Source: JALCLA01 sp965653565 (GTDB lineage: Bacteria; Pseudomonadota; Gammaproteobacteria; Xanthomonadales; Xanthomonadaceae). Taken from it: 25,413 nucleotides of DNA. The notes beneath the pieces were generated by a model that was not told where the DNA came from, did no database searches, and worked only from the letters and a program-made list of their open reading frames with translations. This document shows, piece by piece, positions 23,041 through 25,413 of this stretch. How positions within the stretch are numbered: position 1 is the stretch's first letter; every line of letters starts with the position of its first letter. The position numbers and the translations under genes were made by a program. The stretch is taken from the NCBI GenBank assembly GCA_965653565.1, contig CBFHAI010000068.1, positions 1-25,413 of the forward strand, written 5' to 3'.

Positions 23041-24246
23041 TCACACCAACTCGGCAAAAAACTCCTGGAACCGCTGCAAACCCGGCAACAACTGCGGTGT
23101 CGGGCAGGTGTAGCTGATGCGCAGTGCGCGCGGTTCGCCGAAGGCCGAGCCGGGGACGCAGGCAACGCCTTTGGCTTCGAGCAGGGCGTTGCAGAAGTCG
23201 ACGTCGTTGCCGATCTTCGCACCGGTCGGGCCGTGGGTTTTGCCGAAGGCCGAGCTGATGTCGGGGAACACGTAGAACGCGCCTTGCGGACGCGGGCATT
23301 CGAGGCCCGGGATCGCCGATAGCGCGGCCATCACCTGGTCGCGCTTGGACTGGAACTCGGCGCACTTGGTCGCCGGGATGTCCTGCGGGCCGGTGAGCGC
23401 GGCGATCGCGGCGGCAGTGACGATTTCCGGGATATTGGTGATGTGATTGGAATTGAGCGTGACGACGGCCTTGATCGCCGCCGGCGGACCGGCGAGGAGG
23501 CCGACGCGCCAGCCGGGCATGCCGTAGGTCTTCGACAGCGAATCGGCGAAGATCACGCGATCGCGCAATTCCGGGCGGAAATGCAGGAAATTGTGATAAC
23601 CCAGGTCGTCGAACACCATCCGGTTGTAGATGTCGTCGGTGATGATCCAGGTGTTCGGATATTTGACCAGCACATCGGCGAGCGCCGCCACTTCGTCGCG
23701 GCTGTAGACCATGCCGGTCGGGTTCGACGGGTTGTTGAACAGGAACACGCGCGGATTGGCGGCGAGCGCTTTGTCGAGCTGCGCCGGCGTGAGCTTGTAG
23801 TTCTGCTCGGCCGGGCACGGCAGCGTGGTGACTTTCGCGCCGACGATTTCGGCGATGTCGAAGTAGCTGGTCCAGTACGGCGCCGGAAAGACGATTTCGT
23901 CGCCTTCGTCGAGCAACGCTTCGAACAGGTTGTAGAGGCCGTGCTTGGCGCCGATTGTCACGACCAGGTTGTCGTGCGTGTAGCCGGTGAGGCCGACGGC
24001 TTGGATGTGCTTGAGGAAGGCATCCAGCAGGCGGGTGTCGCCGCGGTTGCTGCCGTACTGTCCCGAGTCGCTGCCGAGCGCTTCGCGCACCGCTTCGTAC
24101 ACGTGCGCGCCGGGCAGGAAATTCGGCACGCCGATCGAGAAGCTGATGATGTCGCGGCCCTGCGCCTTGAGCTGCTTGGCCTTCTCGGCGACCACCATGA
24201 TGGCGCTGGGCTTGGCACGGCCCACGCGCTTAGCGAGTTGCGGCAT
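23041..24246 (-). CDS. Class I/Ib pyridoxal-phosphate aminotransferase
   Basis: A 401-residue cytosolic fold-type I aminotransferase, close in pattern to bacterial aspartate/prephenate aminotransferases (class Ib). PLP contacts are visible: GAKHGLYNLFEALLD near 99-113, NNPSNPTG near 171-178, ITDDIYNRM near 202-210, the Schiff-base Lys239 in SLSKTYGMPGWRVG, and a C-terminal carboxylate-binding Arg in ALRISYTCP. Likely substrates are aspartate/2-oxoglutarate, perhaps also aromatic or prephenate; sequence alone cannot settle this. GAGGGA about 7 nt upstream fixes the start. It precedes mdh in the same direction by 172 bp, and aspartate to oxaloacetate to malate would make a sensible pair, though a repeat element lies between them. 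Confidence 0.92.
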   Translation of the reverse strand: MPQLAKRVGRAKPSAIMVVAEKAKQLKAQGRDIISFSIGVPNFLPGAHVYEAVREALGSDSGQYGSNRGDTRLLDAFLKHIQAVGLTGYTHDNLVVTIGAKHGLYNLFEALLDEGDEIVFPAPYWTSYFDIAEIVGAKVTTLPCPAEQNYKLTPAQLDKALAANPRVFLFNNPSNPTGMVYSRDEVAALADVLVKYPNTWIITDDIYNRMVFDDLGYHNFLHFRPELRDRVIFADSLSKTYGMPGWRVGLLAGPPAAIKAVVTLNSNHITNIPEIVTAAAIAALTGPQDIPATKCAEFQSKRDQVMAALSAIPGLECPRPQGAFYVFPDISSAFGKTHGPTGAKIGNDVDFCNALLEAKGVACVPGSAFGEPRALRISYTCPTPQLLPGLQRFQEFFAELV

Positions 24247-24375
24247 CGTTTTCCCTCGGGGTTGGCAGGCCGTCGCAGGCGGCGGCGCGATGGGCGATGC
24301 CTTGCGGCACCAGCGCTTTCGAGACGCGGAAGTTTAGCATAGCGATTCCGCCCGCCCGGGCTGCCGGAAGTGCTC

Positions 24376-25032
24376 ATGCACCGGTCTTCGCGTGTCGCGT
24401 TGCTTGCCTGCTGCCTCGCCCTGGCGGGTGCCGGCTGCGCGTCGGCGCCGCCCGCCTTCGAGGGCCTGGGCGCGTGGCAGGCCGAACAAATCGAGCGGCG
24501 CGAGGCGGAGGTGTCGGCAGCAGCCCGCCGCTTGCGCGATGCGCAGCTCGAAACCTACGTGGCCGGGCTGCTGGCGCGCATCGAGCCGCGCCGCGCCGCC
24601 GCGATGCGGTTGTATCTGCACGACGATCGCGCCCCGCAGGCGGAATTGATCAATCCCGAGGCGCTGTTGTTGCGCACCGGCCTGCTGCGCGCGGCGCGCG
24701 ACGAAGACGAACTGGTGTTCGTGCTGGCGCACGAGTTGGCGCACGGCGAGCTCGATCACTTCGCCGCCCGACGCCGCGGACACTGGGATGCGCAGGGCGC
24801 CGAGTTGCAGGCCGACGCTTGGGCGGCGCGGGCGCTGGTCAGGCTGGGATATCGGCCGGCCGCCGGCATCGAACTGTTGCAGCGGCTGCAAACGGACGTG
24901 GCACCGCAGGATCGCGCGCTGCTCGCGCAGCGGATCGAGGCGCTGCGCGACACCCAAACGGAGACGCACGCATCGCGTCCCCGCCCGCCCGACTCGCGCT
25001 TCGCCGAACTGACGAAGCGCTACCGGGACTGA
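24376..25032 (+). CDS. Small M48-family metalloprotease, probable lipoprotein
   Basis: A 218-residue zinc peptidase. Residues 1-20 are a signal peptide ending in a possible lipobox before Cys21 (LAGAGC). The -3 residue is Gly instead of Leu/Val, so lipidation is likely but not certain. The HExxH zinc motif is His119-Glu120-x-x-His123 in VLAHELAHGELDHF, and the third ligand is Glu142 in AELQADAWAARAL, the M48 signature. It is much shorter than BepA (487) and lacks TPR repeats, comparable with LoiP/YcaL-type periplasmic quality-control proteases. GGAAG lies 6 nt before the ATG; an upstream GTG at 24370 is an alternative. It is divergent from the aminotransferase and converges with the cyclophilin gene, 9 bp apart. 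Confidence 0.88.
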   Translation: MHRSSRVALLACCLALAGAGCASAPPAFEGLGAWQAEQIERREAEVSAAARRLRDAQLETYVAGLLARIEPRRAAAMRLYLHDDRAPQAELINPEALLLRTGLLRAARDEDELVFVLAHELAHGELDHFAARRRGHWDAQGAELQADAWAARALVRLGYRPAAGIELLQRLQTDVAPQDRALLAQRIEALRDTQTETHASRPRPPDSRFAELTKRYRD

Positions 25033-25041
25033 GCCGAAGCC

Positions 25042-25413
<372 letters not shown>

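Overview
The window reads as ordinary chromosome of a high-GC gammaproteobacterium, most likely from the Xanthomonadales/Lysobacterales (Rhodanobacteraceae-like). The evidence is strong G/C bias at third codon positions, short secreted proteins ending in an I-F-A-D-G-F-E type tail, an OmpA with a thrombospondin-type calcium-repeat linker, and intergenic repeats built from C/G-rich heptamers such as TCCCGAT. The taxon is inferred from gene content only. I see no phage, IS element, CRISPR array, rRNA or tRNA gene.

Layout. 1-1002 (minus): a small secreted protein followed by a secreted collagen-like Gly-X-Y protein that runs off the left edge. 1343-3807: kbl (glycine C-acetyltransferase), a convergent RsuA-family pseudouridine synthase, and a divergent OsmC protein. 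3980-9198 (plus): a tight five-gene lipid operon (FAD oxidoreductase, DUF1365, CFA-family methyltransferase, DUF1295 membrane protein, second methyltransferase). 9336-12864 (minus): a small secreted protein, ompA and prpD. 12979-16564: an alpha/beta hydrolase divergent from an HxlR regulator, then a LysR regulator divergent from doxX and an extradiol-dioxygenase-family gene. 16650-19509 (plus): fadH and a small SleB-type cell wall hydrolase. 19657-24246 (minus): prpC, prpB, mdh and a class I aminotransferase. 24376-25413: a mini M48 lipoprotein protease and the C-terminal part of a cyclophilin.

How the genes work together. prpC, prpB and prpD supply three steps of the 2-methylcitrate cycle for propionyl-CoA, and mdh lies directly upstream of prpB to handle C4 acids. 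kbl and the aminotransferase feed amino-acid carbon to the same centre, and fadH handles unsaturated fatty acids. The most interesting block is 3980-9198. Its first four genes have the same order as the Mycobacterium tuberculosis Rv0449c-Rv0448c-Rv0447c(ufaA1)-Rv0446c block beside sigK. Here there is no sigma/anti-sigma pair, and a coclaurine-N-methyltransferase-like enzyme is appended instead. The first methyltransferase has lost several cyclopropane-synthase active-site residues and resembles enzymes that make methyl- or methylene-branched acyl chains. I infer that the operon remodels unsaturated acyl chains of membrane phospholipids.

Non-coding structure is unusually rich: three copies of a heptamer-based inverted repeat (one with a 14-bp tandem array of six units), a different double-hairpin repeat between mdh and prpB, clean dyads in the HxlR and LysR divergent gaps, a three-arm competing hairpin in the leader of the lipid operon, and a strong hairpin between the ribosome binding site and start codon of the dioxygenase gene.
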